From Diphasiastrum complanatum (lineage: Eukaryota; Streptophyta; Lycopodiopsida; Lycopodiales; Lycopodiaceae): a stretch of 64,000 nt of DNA. The notes beneath the pieces are model-generated. The model was not told where the DNA came from. It worked only from the letters and a program-made list of their open reading frames with translations, and made no database searches. This document shows positions 14,426 through 27,200 of this stretch, in pieces. The position numbers and the translations under genes are program-made. Within the stretch, counting starts at the first letter, position 1. Every line of letters starts with the position of its first letter. The stretch is taken from positions 52,673,836-52,737,835 of the forward strand of contig CM055095.1 of NCBI GenBank assembly GCA_029204225.1. Direction: 5' to 3'.

Positions 14426-16368
14426 CAAGTGTTACACTATGGACACACCAATCACATTTGGGGGTGAATATGATAAACGTAGCATGGCTGTCAACAGAGC
14501 CTATTGAGAACCCAGTGGACGATGATCTAGTTCCTTGGCAACATGCTCTAACTTATAATAAGGAGATTGAACTGACTGATGAACAGGTCCTACACCACAT
14601 GGACCCAGATCGTTACGGAACCGAGAAAGTACCAGCTCAACCACCGTAAAAGTCTGCTATGGCAAAAATCTCAAGGATTGATCCACCCAAGGCAAGTGCG
14701 AATAAGAAGAATCAATATAGCAACACTACAACTAGGTGATCCGATGGAGTGATCTACTCGAAGAGGCAATAGCTACAGTGGATGTTGATATTCGCAACCA
14801 CGAGGCGAATGTCACAGCAGTCCCGATGAAAGACAACAAGGATGAACCCACCAAAATGATAAAAAAGAGCAAAAAGAAGGTGTTGGACTCCTTGAAGTCA
14901 ATCAAGATAGACTCAAATACAACGTCATCTTCTACACATGTGACTAAAAATAAAATAATGACCAGTCGGGCTAAGATCAATATGCTGAAGGAGGAATCTC
15001 GACGAGCGCGAGTTCACGAGATGCCTGAGACTTTCAAGAATTATATCTTGGACGACGTGGTAATCATGATGCCGCAATCCCAGAGAGAACCTGATCAAAG
15101 TCAGGCACCAGCGGAACAAGTTTTTGAGGGACCTGCAAAAACACAGCCGATGAATCTTGCCGAGTCAGGTGAAGAAAAAAAGATAGTGCATGTGGGAGAG
15201 CAGTTAACACCCAAACAGTTCAAGAGACTACGATCGTTGTTGGTGGAGTATAAAGACTGTTTTGCCTGGAGTTATAGTGACTTGAAGAGCATTCCACCAA
15301 CAGTAGTCCAACACACCATACCTTTGGTGGACAGAGCAGTTCCCAGGGTAAGCCGTTATTACCGCTGCAACCCGAATCATACTGAGCTGATCAAGCAAGT
15401 GTTGCAGAAGTTGATGGATGCAGATTTCATCTATGAAATCGAGCACACGGAATGGGTATCACTGAAAGTTATAGTACCCAAGAAGAACGACAAAATGCGA
15501 ATTTGTGTGAATCTGAAGGCGCTAAATGCAGTCACCAAAAAGGATCATTTTTCTCTACCATTTACGAAAAGTGTCCTTGACAGAGTAGCTGGCGCCGAAG
15601 CCTACAGTTTTCTAGACGGTTTCAGCAGCTACAACCAGGTGAAGATAGCCCCCCCAAGACCACCACAAGACATCATTTGCCATGGAATGGGGAACCTATG
15701 CCTATAAAGTGATGCCATTCGGACTTTGCAATGCCCCAAGCACCTTCTAACGAGTCATGCAGGCGAAATTCAAAGATTATCTGCAAAAATTTCTAGAAAT
15801 TTTCTTGGACAATTTGTGCATGCATGGACCAAACTCAGAACACTTATCCAATTTGGAGAAGGTGTTACAAAAATGCCGCGACTACCAGATCTCCCTGAAT
15901 CCAGAAAAATGTCAAATTTGGGTGACACATGGCTTGATTCTCGGCCATATAGTATCAAGACACGAGATCACCATAGATCTATCAAAGATCAAGATCATTG
16001 TTGATCTACCACCACCAGGGACGATCCGCGAAGTCTACATCTTCATGGGTCATGCTAACTATTATAGGATCTTCATTCTTGATTTTGCGGAGTTAGCCCG
16101 ACCAATTTACAAACTCACGATGGATCCACATTGGAACGAGGAAGTCCTAAAGGCTTTCCAAAAGCTTAAGGATGCATTGGTTTCAGCACCAATCTTACGC
16201 CCACCCAATTGGTCCATTGAGTTTCATGTGCATACGGATGCATCGAAGTACATGTCAATACATCTTCCTTCATACGCACATCCAAACTCAGGTCTCCAAG
16301 AAACACACACGAATTGTTTCTACCTTTTAAAAATAAGTTTCGTAGTTGAGCACCACATGTTAACATGA
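14426..16368 (+). pseudogene. Gypsy-type pol fragment with reverse transcriptase and RNase H
   Basis: Plus-strand copy of the segment at 11690-12555, extended by reverse transcriptase. In order: ENPVDDDLVPWQHALTYNKE; a Lys/Glu-rich linker; GEQLTPKQFKRLRSLLVEY; DCFAWSYSDLKSIPPTVVQH; reverse transcriptase with MRICVNLKALNAVTKKDHFS and AYSFLDGFSSYNQVKIAP; a frameshift near 15655; then YKVMPFGLCNAPSTF, a stop, ILGHIVSRHEI, MGHANYY, and the RNase H start PILRPPNWSIEFHVHTDASK. The catalytic YxDD region reads LDNLCMHG, so it is mutated. It ends near 16368 with no integrase. Several frames and stops show that it is inactive. Confidence 0.9.
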
Positions 16369-17916
16369 AAGTTTATTGCAGATTGAAAAATGGGCCTCAT
16401 ATAATACTATGGGCAAGCAACTTCAAAAGCCACTTGTACATAGCTGTTCTCACCTATATGTTAGGGATCAAATATGATCATTTGACATTTTCATTAAATA
16501 ACAAATTTTAGCCCAGTTATAATATCATACCAGAAGCATTCCACAAAGTATTTTGGGATCATGGGATGACATCGACAACTTTAATTGTAAGTTTGAATTC
16601 TTTCAACATTGTTTTGGCTCTTCATCTATTAAACTATTTGTAACATGATAAAATCCTTAAGAATAGAGTGTATTGTTTCAAATCATTTAAATTCCAAAAC
16701 CCATCCATTTTTGTTTGTTTCGGAATAACCTTCTAGCCCTTTCCAATGAATCAGTTGGTTCATCGAGGATCAAGAATTCTCAAAAATGGCATGACATTTT
16801 CATAAACTGTCTTTTCATACCACTATTGTTTTGGATAGATAAAATATCATCAACAAAAGTTTGCAAAGACTATATGAGTTCTAGAGCTCCTTTCCACAAA
16901 ACCAAACATGTGGAATATAGATATTCCAAAAATTGGACCACATCAGAATCTCCTTTCTAAATGATCACTTTATTTCAATGTTGAGCAACATGTCCACAAA
17001 ATCCAAAAGCAACACTATCATTATGATTTTTTTCTCCATAATTTTAGCTTTAAATATTCTATCTTTACATTCTTATAAGATAGATCATGGTTATGGCTTA
17101 CAATTCCTACTCTTTATTTTCATTCTCTTAGAAAATTACTTTTACTATTAACAATATAAGATATGTTTGCACTTTTTCTTTTGGCAACCAATTGCTACTT
17201 TGAACTGACTTCAACTTTCCTTTTCTTCACGACCCTTGCCTCAAAACACCTCCATTTGGACTTGAAGGCAACTCCTCTAGCACCTAACCATCTTTATCAA
17301 CAATATTAGAAAGAGTACAGAATTAAATATCCTATATTACTTGTGCTGATAAAATCGTAAATCTTAATGCGGAAGGTGCGTGTGAAAAAAATTTGTCAAA
17401 AAAAAATGTGCCCCACAGATTACGTTTTGTGACTTTGTAAAAATTTGAAAACTGATTTTACGGTAGCTTATGGTTCTAGTCAGTAGTGATTCAGTCTATC
17501 AATCTGCTATGATGCGATTATTTGAACCGACATTTTGTATGGAAATATGCGCCCTCCATCACTCTTGTTTGCAGATTGTTATTTATGGTTTAATGCGTAT
17601 GAGTAGTTCAATTCTTGGTAGAATGAATGATCAACATTAGACTACATTGCTTCAGTGTATGGTGGTCTATGACACCTTAGACACCACTTCTCTATGTTCT
17701 GATTTATCGGTTATGTTATTTCAGTCCCTTAGGTTCATGCAATTATTTCTATTTATCATGAATGTCTACAAGTAGTTTGATAATGTGCAGAATGATTCTT
17801 GCCTGAAATTATAATGATTCAGAGTAACTCCGATAGTTTAGTGTGATTCATGATGCATACTAGCTCTTCTTGAAAGAGCAAATATTCAAACCATACAATG
17901 AGCGAAGTAGAGTTCT
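16369..17916. other. Non-coding region without a recognised gene
   Basis: A/T-rich sequence without a supported gene. A weak TKHVEYRY-like stretch near 16900 recalls the Copia RNase H tail, but it is too short to assign. Confidence 0.35.
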
Positions 17917-18155
17917 AGGTACTTGGTCCATGACCAATAGCACCCACTTAATAGATGAGGAGATCATGAATCTAAACTTGGCATGATTTTATTTGAAAAC
18001 TGACATGGGATGTTCCAACAACATAGCCCATAGCCAGGTACTTGCCCATAGCCAATAGCACCCACTTTAACAGATGAGGAGATCATGAATCTCAACTTGG
18101 CATGATTTTATTTGAAAACTGACATGGATGTTTTAACAACATTGTTTCAAACTTA
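17917..18155. repeat. 119-bp tandem duplication
   Basis: Two adjacent copies beginning aggtacttg (17917 and 18036) and containing gatgaggagatcatgaatct and tggcatgattttatttgaaa. They differ at roughly ten positions. Confidence 0.85.
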
Positions 18156-18214
18156 AGAAGATACTTGATGTAGGTGATACATGCCACATACAAAGGCAAC
18201 TCACACAAGGATCA

Positions 18215-18607
18215 AGAGATTTACAAATCACAATAAAGTCACAGTGAGCACCAGCCCTCCTGCATGTGCCTAGATTCTCATCTAATTTGAAACACCAAAA
18301 TTGAAAGCACATTTGAAATCCACAAAACAACAGTACACTTTATCACTTCTAGATTTGGCCTCCTCAATGATAAATCTCAAGGTAAACACATGATTAGAAG
18401 AGGAGAACTTGGCCCTAAAACTTGCCTGTCCCGAGGCATGTAGCCGTGTGTCTAAACTCAACTTTACTACTCATTGCAGACTGAAGAATGGAGCCATATA
18501 ATTTGGCCATAATGTGATCGATCATGATAGCGCAGTAGTCGTCTTGTCTCAGGGGATCACCCCCTTTATGGATGAGATGTACCAAGAGAAAGGAAGATTG
18601 TGAATGA
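18215..18607 (-). mobile_element. LINE reverse-transcriptase fragment, copy 1
   Basis: Read on the minus strand: HKGGDPLRQDDYCAIMIDHI, MAKLYGSILQSAMSS, then after a frame change SNHVFTLRFIIEEAKSRSDK and VYCCFVDFK.AF. This is the conserved finger/palm block of non-LTR (LINE-type) reverse transcriptases (..GDP..DNYR.I.., ..A..FRP..ST.DHI.TLR.., ..CCFVDF.KAFD). Only 393 bases remain and frames are broken, so it is dead. A copy of identical length with two visible mismatches lies at 57098-57490 in the same orientation. Confidence 0.85.
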
Positions 18608-18999
18608 CTCAATGATAGGGAGAGAGATATGTACTTTGATGTTCTAAAGGTAAAAAAGACACGATGAATTCGAGAAGAGAATAGCTAAGAAGAATCAATC
18701 TTGTCTCATTTCTAGCTAATTCAATACCAATGGCATAATATAGATTGTACAAGTAGTGGAAGTCCAAGTACTAAAAGTCAACTAATAAAACTTTTGAGAA
18801 TAGATCAAAACAAAGTCAAGTAGCTCCCATGAAGGATTCCTCGCTCACGAAAATTGGCAAAGTATAGGAATGGAATTGACAAATTTTCTTAAAAATAGAT
18901 ATTATAAAATATTTGGCGATTTTTTATAGAAGCACATAGCCTTTTTATGAGTAAAAGTTTTCGAAAAATCGAGTTCTATAATATGCAAATTTTTTGAAA
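18608..18999. other. Non-coding segment upstream of the kinase gene
   Basis: No gene or repeat recognised beyond short runs. Confidence 0.35.
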
Positions 19000-19170
19000 A
19001 CAATTCAAAAAAGGTTTCCCGAGCACTGGCCTAAGGTAGGAGTACCAAACATTGGGGCCTTCCCTAAAGGGCTGGCCGTAAAGCCAGACTATGCGAGATA
19101 ATCGAGGGATTTTTTCTGGAATGGTAGAGGCCGTAATGAGCGGGAGTCGAACCCGTGACCTGGGCTTGGA
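19000..19170 (-). mobile_element. Possible tRNA-derived SINE relic
   Basis: On the minus strand the sequence contains gggttcgactcccgctca (about 19141-19158), a perfect match to the RNA polymerase III B box (GGTTCGANNCC) inside a T-arm-like stem. Downstream lies a GC-richer tail with ggccag and ggccccaatg blocks, then a T-rich run, as in plant Au-type SINEs. No convincing A box precedes the B box, and no full tRNA cloverleaf can be folded, so an intact tRNA gene is unlikely. Confidence 0.4.
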
Positions 19171-20069
19171 GCTCGAGGTTCCCTTTCCCTCGCTCTCTCT
19201 TCTCCTTTTCGAATATTCTATCTTGCTTTCTCCCTTCTTTCGATCTATCGCTCGCTATGGTAGACGACGGCGAGCAGCAGCAGCATCAGAAGAAGAACAG
19301 CGGCAGAAGAGGCTTGATCGTCCTAGCTATGGCCAAGTGCCTCTTATCACATTCCATCATAGCCCTTTGTCTCGCCCTTGGATTATTCCCAGCCTTCTGA
19401 GAGTAGCAAAGATGAGAGGGATTTGAAACCTGTGTTACAGACGCATAGGGTGCATTGGATGTGGAGTTGAGGTGGATCACAAGCTGTGCTGCCTCTCGGG
19501 AAGAAGAGAGGCTTCAGTTTGCGGGCATGGTATAGGTGGATGCAAGCTTACATGGCTGAGAGAGACTTCAAAGCTTCAGCTTCATCTGTGAAAAAGCGTG
19601 AGTCTCTTTCTGACTGGATACCTGTGTGAAAATGTTCGTAACATAGGTCTGTCGAAGTTTTTTTTGCATTGATGGAAAATATGATGCCATGGATGACGGC
19701 AGCTCAATCTGGTTGTTGAAGATTTAATCTCGCAGTGAAATGATTGGGTTAAGTTGTTTCTCTCTTACTCGCAGGGAAGAAGGTTGGGTTGCAATTACGT
19801 TGTTCCTGGGTTTATGCACGAAAGTTGCAGCATGGTTGCAAAACCATTGGCACCATAGTAGAAGCTATAAGGTTATTTTAGTCTGACTGCTGGAACCTAA
19901 AGCAAGAGTGCAAGCAATCTGCGAGTTTGGGATTGTTTTGGAATAGGATGACTAGGACCCTTCCCCTTAACAAAGTACTGCCATTTGGAAATGGGGGCTT
20001 CAGTCGGCCGAATCCTGTATGAAAAAGCCTAGGATCTTATCTACAGGGTTTGATATTTAAAACTGCACA
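19171..20069 (+). promoter_or_regulatory. Probable promoter and 5' UTR of the kinase gene
   Basis: Just upstream of the kinase start the DNA changes to a pyrimidine-rich stretch (ccctttccctcgctctctct, about 19179-19205), typical of plant core promoters and 5' leaders. A plausible leader intron runs from gtgagt at 19598 to cag at 19774. The transcript start was not located; about 19,180-19,250 is a guess. Several upstream ATGs precede the main start, including the 47-codon frame at 19257. Confidence 0.45.
19257..19400 (+). CDS. Candidate upstream ORF, 47 codons
   Basis: ATG with a G at +4 opens a frame that starts MVDDGEQQQHQKKNSGRRG and ends in a hydrophobic segment (SHSIIALCLALGLFPAF) before TGA at 19400. 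It lies about 670 bases (before removal of any leader intron) upstream of the kinase ATG, probably in its 5' leader. The charged head and hydrophobic tail look less random than neighbouring frames, but I know no family. It could be a regulatory uORF, the start of an alternative first exon, or chance. Confidence 0.3.
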   Translation: MVDDGEQQQHQKKNSGRRGLIVLAMAKCLLSHSIIALCLALGLFPAF

Positions 20070-21252
20070 ATGACAGAGGTGGTGGATCGTATCCTGGAAT
20101 ATCTGCAGCAGCATAACTTCACAATGGCAGGAGATGCTCTTAGAGCAGAGATCACGGCTCGTCGGACTTCTAACGGAGCACTGTACAATTCTTTTAGCAG
20201 CTTCAGTGAGTTCATCACCGACCGGTCCAATAGCAACATGCATGGGTTTGGGCAAAAACCACAAAGCTATGAATGGCCCAGTATTCACTCCTTTATGGAG
20301 TTTCCTTTTTACATGGGGAAGCAAGATGCCAGAGTAGAACAGCAAGAACAAGCAAAGCTGGGGTTGGTTCCAGACAGCTCCGAAATGTCGTATACATTGG
20401 CTCAAGCAACTGATCAACAATTCAGGGAAGAAGGGGAAGAGATGACGGGGCATCCACAATCTCGGGGAAGCATGCAGGAGAAATTGTCGGTTGAGGAAGC
20501 AGCTTTTTGGCAAGGGGGAAATGGAATTCACTTGTCTGACATGCAAGTAGAAAGTGTTCAAGAGTCTGTTGTTGATAGCAAAAATAAAAAGAAGAGCTAC
20601 AAGCAGGCAGTTCAAACGAACATACCAAGGGCACCTGAAGCGAAAGTTCTGAATGAAGGAGCTTATAGATTTCAGCAGTTTGCAGGTGAAGATCTCGAGA
20701 AGCGAGTTTCAAGCTCACAAAGAGATGCTAGTTTGGAAGCAATCAGCTCTCTGCACTCTGATTTTCCCATTACTTCAGAGGGAATCAATACAAAAATGCC
20801 GATTGTAGACACTGGAATTTTACCAGTTTTATCTGGAGACACACAAGTGATGGAGAATGGACTTCTTCGAGATGGTTTCAACAGAACCTCAGCGACACAT
20901 GTTCGCTTAAAGACCGGGTTTCCATTTTCACTTTCCTCGTCGTATCAAACTCCACCATGCAAATACCAAGATGATAATGAGAGTATAAATAAATCAGCTG
21001 GGGCAGCAAAAAACACACAAAAAGTTGGAGAATATTTTGGAGAGAGATCCAGTTCCAGTTGCAAACAATTGGGAGGCTCAAGCAACACCAACAATGACGA
21101 CTCGACGAATTCAACTACACTAGTTGCAGCAAAGGTTTTGATGCCGCATCTTCCTGAATTCATGACTAAGAGTGCAAGCTTTGCCCAAGAGCCGTATCAG
21201 GAAGTAACTCACCAATGCAACATTTCTGCGTCTGATGATGCTTCAACGTTAG
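20070..21252 (+). CDS. DYRKP: DYRKP coding exon 1 (LisH-like N-terminus)
   Basis: Starts MTEVVDRILEYLQQHNFTMA, which fits the LisH pattern (h..hI.eYL....f..aa.al..E), a dimerisation motif. The rest is polar and low in complexity. It ends at TL-G with donor ag|gtaacc in phase 1. Reading through the donor would stop at 21290. The next exon supplies GA to complete a Gly codon. Confidence 0.88.
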
Positions 21253-24200
21253 GTAACCTTTGTGCAACTTTTTTAACCTCCATGAGATAGTGTATATCTA
21301 TCTATCAGGAAAAAATACCGTTGTGAAGCATTTGCATAAGTGAATGTGAGATTCGCAAAAGCCTGACTTGCATATTCCACCAAATACATAATTTTTCCTC
21401 ATCTATAGCTCCTGGGATATGTTACTAGTTGCTTGTGGTGCTTCTGTGTTATCAAGGTTTATCTCTCCATGCTTTTCTTATTTGACTTCCAAAGTAAAAT
21501 TCTATCCATTACCTAAGTTGGTTCCTGGCAGGATTAACGAGAGGTGGTGGAAACAACTGGCCTCCTGATAGCCAAGATATTGCAGAGGAATTACCCAAGT
21601 CGGTCCAAGAGGATGGGGGTGGAAAATATACACCAAGTGATGCTTTTGTGGAAAACTGGGGTTTTGATGCATATGAGGATGAAGATCCTGGATATTATAG
21701 ACAGCCTATCGAGGATGAGGCATGGTTTTTAGCTCACGAAATAGACTATCCCAGCGATGACGAGAGAGGCAGGCTGAATGTCCAAGCTAATCATCACTAT
21801 CAAAACAATGATGACTGCAACAATGAAGTTCATTCATGTGCCAGTGAGGAGCTATTCTTTTCTGGGGAGGAGTATTACAAAAATAGACGATCTGACAGAG
21901 ATGCTGTAACTGTACTGCATCATTCAGAAAATCCTTCAGTTCTGAAAAGCGATCAAGTGGAAAAGTCAGCTACTGTAGTTGGAGAAGATATGGCAAATCA
22001 GGGCAACTGCATTGACGAGGGACTAGACGATAAAGTTTTGCCTTACCACACTGGGATTTTGGAAAGAGGATTTCTTACCGCAACAGAGGGTGATTGGTAT
22101 GGTTCAAGAACAGATGTTTATGGAAATGATAGTGATGCCCACTTTGGCAGTGAAGTAAGGAACAGCCTAACTGAAAGAAGCAGCGAGGAGGAATCTTTTG
22201 ATTATGGTGGAAGCAAGACCAAGCTTATTCGAAGTAGTAGCTTTCAACAGAGGTTTGTTGAAGCAGCAGAAAGTCGAATGGACCCTGTTGAAGATTCTTT
22301 CATGCAAAATGATGCACAAATTAATGAGTTTCATAGTTACTATGATGAAGCCAGGATACATAAAGATCATTATTGTGATCCATTAGACATGGAAGAAAGG
22401 CCTCCGAATCTTCCTAAAAATGTAGGGACTACTGACATTCAGGATGCTCAAACTTTTTGTCAAGAAGACCCTGACTTTGCTGGTTTTGATTTTACTGGAT
22501 TTTCTTTTCCTTCTCCTTCCAGTGCTGGCGAACTGGTGGGATCAAGGGCAGATTCAGGGAAGTCTTTATGGTCTGGAAGGGATGCCATGACCCAAAGTGA
22601 GGACATAGATGAGTTTGGCAATGGTGTCAATGGTGCTGATGATACTTTGGTTTCTTGGAGACGTAAAAGTGGTGAATTTTCACCACTTGCAAGTCCACAA
22701 GACGATGCTCTTTTTAACATGGCCTCATCCACTCACTCTACCACATCTGTCAATTTGTTTGATGACTATGTCAGTGAAGTCAGAGAGGAAGATATTGAAG
22801 AAGCCGAAGCTAGTGTTGGTAATAATGATTACATTCAAGCTGCCACAATTGATGGTAAAGATAGAGAAGCTTTAGAGGAACAGCTTCAAAGATTACAGGC
22901 CTGTGCAGAAGAGTACGAAACATTCAATCTCAGAATCATACATAGAAAAAACAGGTGTCTTTCAACTTGACAGTATTTATTTATTGCACCAGATTGTTTT
23001 TTATGTGTTGTTGTATTCTTCAGTCAATGCAAGTTGAGGTTCAGATCAACTACTCTTTCTCTTTTCGAGATCTCAGTGAAATGCTCTAGGAGATTTTATT
23101 TGTCATTCCAGTTTTGGGGAGTACGAAGTTCGATATAGCTGCTGTGACGTTGATGACTACATATGATGCATTTGAAATTCACTTTATAGGAATGTTTTAA
23201 TTTGGGAGAAGACTTCTCCGTAGGTATCGTGCTTTACTGTTGCATTTTCCTGTACTGTAGGACTGGCTTTGAGGAAGACAAAGACTTTCCTGTCGAAATC
23301 AATTCCGTCATTGCGGGTCGCTATTATGTGACAGAATATCTCGGATCTGCAGCATTTAGCAAAGCCATACAAGCACACGACTTATACACAGGCCTGGATG
23401 TTTGTATGAAGATAGTGAAAAACAATAAGGACTTCTTTGACCAGAGCCTTGATGAAATCAAACTTCTAAAGTACATCAACAAGCACGATCCTGCTGACAA
23501 GCATCACATCCTGCGATTGTATGATTATTTTTACCACCGGGTAAGTCGCGATACTTCTTGTGGTAAATCGATGTCCTGATTGTTTGGCAAGTAAAGATGT
23601 GTATGTTGTGAAAGCGCGTCAGTCTTTTAAGTTGTATCTGATTGGAATCAACAAGCTTTAGCGGCCAGAAATCTGATCTGTAGATACTAAGACTTTGAAT
23701 TGATGGATCTGGAAAGCTGGTTGCAGAATTGCTCCCGCTTCAAGTTGATAGCTGTATATTCCCTTTACTTCTTTGTGACTCATGTGGCTATGTTTGATAT
23801 ATAAATTAGTTGTAACTTGTGGCCTGACTGAGTGAGAGCTCTCAATGGATCTTCCACTATACAGGGCATTTTGGTTGTTGCAGTTTATGGGCATATAATA
23901 TTTGACTTTCAATAATGATGATTTTGAATTAGAGTCTTCCTTAGATGAAAAACACATGGAGAGACACCATAGAAAGGAGAAGATATCGATGTTTCTTCTA
24001 AAGAGACTTCAAGGAAAAAAATAACTCTCTTATTTAACCAAGAAAGTGGATGATCTAAAAGTACAATTATCATTGGTTAAATTACCTAGGAAACAAGTTT
24101 GAGCCAAGCAATGAAATGTTTGGTGCACAAAATGCAACACCAGAAGAGTGAGTAGGCAAATTTAGCCAAGACATTGGGGCATATTGCTTATGTTTGGCCC

Positions 24201-27200
24201 AACTACTACCCATGTTGGGCCTAACTACTATCCTTAATTGAAGGGTAGACTTTTCTGTAAATAAATGGACATAAATCCTGCAAAAAATAAAAGAGTGATG
24301 AATATAGGAGGAAAGTGATTGATCAGTATAATGTATTCTTGGAAGAAGTATCCTTTCTAACTTTTGTTCAATATAGTTTGTTGTTTCTGATCCTAGCATG
24401 ATTTGTAGTGGATTTTCAATCGTTTAGCTTTATCTTTGCGAAGGAATATGAACCTTCCCGCTTTGAACTCCTTGAATTTTGTACATTAAAATACACTTGG
24501 TAACTTGGCTTCATAGCAAATTGATCCACACATTTGTTTTGTTTTAATAAGAGGACAACCTGGATTATGGTGAACTATAGAACCTGGAGTAGAGAAGATC
24601 ACAACCCAAGTTGCACTAGTTCAGCAATTCCTACAATAACTACATGACAGATTATCACTGATGAAGAATCTTCTCATAGCGAAAGGGCTGTGGGATTTGG
24701 TCAATGGTGATGGGAAAAGGCCTTCGTCTTTGGCACCTCCTACACCTCGTGGATCATCATCATCAACATCATCTTCTACATCTTTGGAAGAACAAAAGAA
24801 GTGGGATAGAAGGGATGCACAAGCACATTCTATGGTGTGAAAAGATCTATCTTACCTCATATTAGGTCTTGTAAGACATCTAAAAGTGCGTGGGATACAC
24901 TTTAGACTATGTATAGAGTCAAAAATCCAGCAAGAGTGGTGTATCTTAGAAATCAGCTTTCTTTGTTGAAGATGCAAGAAGGGGATCAAGTGACCAATCA
25001 CTTACGAAGATCAAGGATCTTCGTGAGGAGCTTCTCAATATTGATGAGATAATTGAGGATGCTCAATTTGTTTCCATTACTCTCAACTCATTACCTTCAT
25101 CCTATCTTCCATTTGTTTCATCTTTGAGTATCTCTCTTAGGGGCTCCTTTGATGAACTTGTTGGGTTGCTTCTTCAAGAGGAGCAAACGAGGCAAAATTT
25201 TGCGGGTGACGCTCAACAAGATCAAGCTTTCTTCACGAAAGGCAAGGGCAAAGGCAAGTCAAAAGAAAAGGGGAAGCCTCCTTCCAAGGATGAGCAAAAG
25301 CCCGTTGGAGGTCAAAATGTCAACACTCAAAAGAAGAAAGGGAAGTGCCATTATTGCAAAAGGTATGGGCACTTCATCAAGGATTGTAAGAAGAAGCTTG
25401 CGAAAGAGGAGAGGAAAGGAATTGATACTAGTGCTTCACTTGCTACTTTGGAGCAAGAGCTTGAAGCTAGTGGTGATCTCTTCAACCAAGACTATGCTTT
25501 TGTGTCTAATATTGCTTCTACTAGTACTACTACATCTATGAGGAATTCAGATTATGTTTTGCAAGTTGCTGATTTTCAGCCCATTGAATGGGTGATTGAT
25601 AGTGGTGCTACTCGTCATATGACTTCTCGCAAAGAAGCATTCACTAAATTAGTGAAACTGCAAAATGGAAGTAAGGTACAATGTGCGGATGATGCATCTT
25701 ATTCTATTCATGGAATTGGAATTGTAGCCATCATTTTGCCTAATGGTGAAGAAAAGTACATTAAGAATGTGCTTTATGTTCCGGGAATCAAAAAGAATCT
25801 TCTTTCGGTTTCAACTATGTTGAAGCAATGACTAGTTGTCGAGTTCAAAGAAGATAAGTGTCTTGTCAAGGATCCTAAAAGATCACTCTTGATTATTGTT
25901 TCGGGAACGATGCATGCTGGCTTATTCATTATGGATACCTATGAGCGATGAATTCCCTCTACATGTCTTGTTGCTTCTACATCACAATCATTGGAGTTGG
26001 CTGAATTGTGCACGCAAGGTTTGGGCATCTCAACTTTGCAAGTTTGAAGAAGCTGAAGACATTTAATATGGTAGAAGACATTCCTACTATTGAGCAGCCG
26101 GAAGGGCATGTATACGAGGGGTGCATACTTGGAAAGTTTCAAAGGAAACCTTTTCCAATTGATGGAACTATAAGGGTTCTTGATAAATTTGATTTGGTTC
26201 ATAGTGATGATTGTGGTCCAATGAGGATCGAATCCATTGATAAGTGCATCTATTTTGTGACTATTATTGATGACTTTTCCCGTTTTACATGGATCTATCC
26301 TATGAAGGCTAAATCGGAAGTTTTTCAACGTTTCAAAGATTTTCTAGCAATGGTGGAAAATCAGTTTGGGCATTCTTTGAAGACCCTACGCACCGATTGA
26401 GGAGGGGAATACATTAAGAATACGTTCGGTGCATTTCTTCGAGAAAGGGGAACTCCCTATACGCCTCAACAAATTGGTGTTGCCGAGTGAAAGAATCGAA
26501 CACTTATGGAGATGGCCCGTTGCATGCTCAAAGCAAAGGGGCTGCTTCCAAGTTTTGGGCTGAAGCGGTTATAACGGCAGCATACATAAGCAATCGTTGT
26601 CCTACTAAAACATTGAAAGTATTAACTCCTTATGAAGTTTGGTATGGAAAGAAGCCTACAATCTCTCACTTTCGCATTTTTGGTTGTACGGCTTATGCTT
26701 TTGTTCCAAATAAACTTCGTACAAAGCTTGAGGATAAAGGAGTTACATGCATTTTTGTTGGCTATAGTAGTGAAAGCAAAGGCTATAGGCTGTTCAATTT
26801 GAGCACTAACAAGATTATTGTTAGTCGTGATGTGCATTTTGATGAAAAGAATTCATTGGATGTGGCCCCAACTCATATCTTGAAGGGGGACAACCCACAT
26901 AGTGTGAATGTTGAAGTTTTTCCAGATTTGGTACCATCTTCTATTTGTGGAGATAAGGGGCAGCAATCAACCAGTTTCGAACTGCCGAACACCTCATCAA
27001 GTTTAGAGCCTAATGTTCATCAAGAACTGCCCATTGTTGCTCAAAATCAGCCTGTAGGAACTGTTGGACAGCAAGGACCAATTTTGGAAGATCTTGGACA
27101 GCCAAGTGCAATCTCGGAAAATCTTGGACAACAAATTGCAAGAAGAGACATGGCTGTTGGACAGCCCAAAACAGTCCCACGGTGGCTGTTGTCGACTTTG

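Noticed and set aside
19141-19158. tRNA gene suggested by a perfect T-arm/B-box sequence
   Set aside because: No matching anticodon arm, D arm or acceptor stem could be drawn upstream. A SINE relic fits better.
20037-20718. Minus-strand frames of 192 and 98 codons within kinase exon 1
   Set aside because: They are shadows of the plus-strand kinase exon, whose phase and motifs are convincing.
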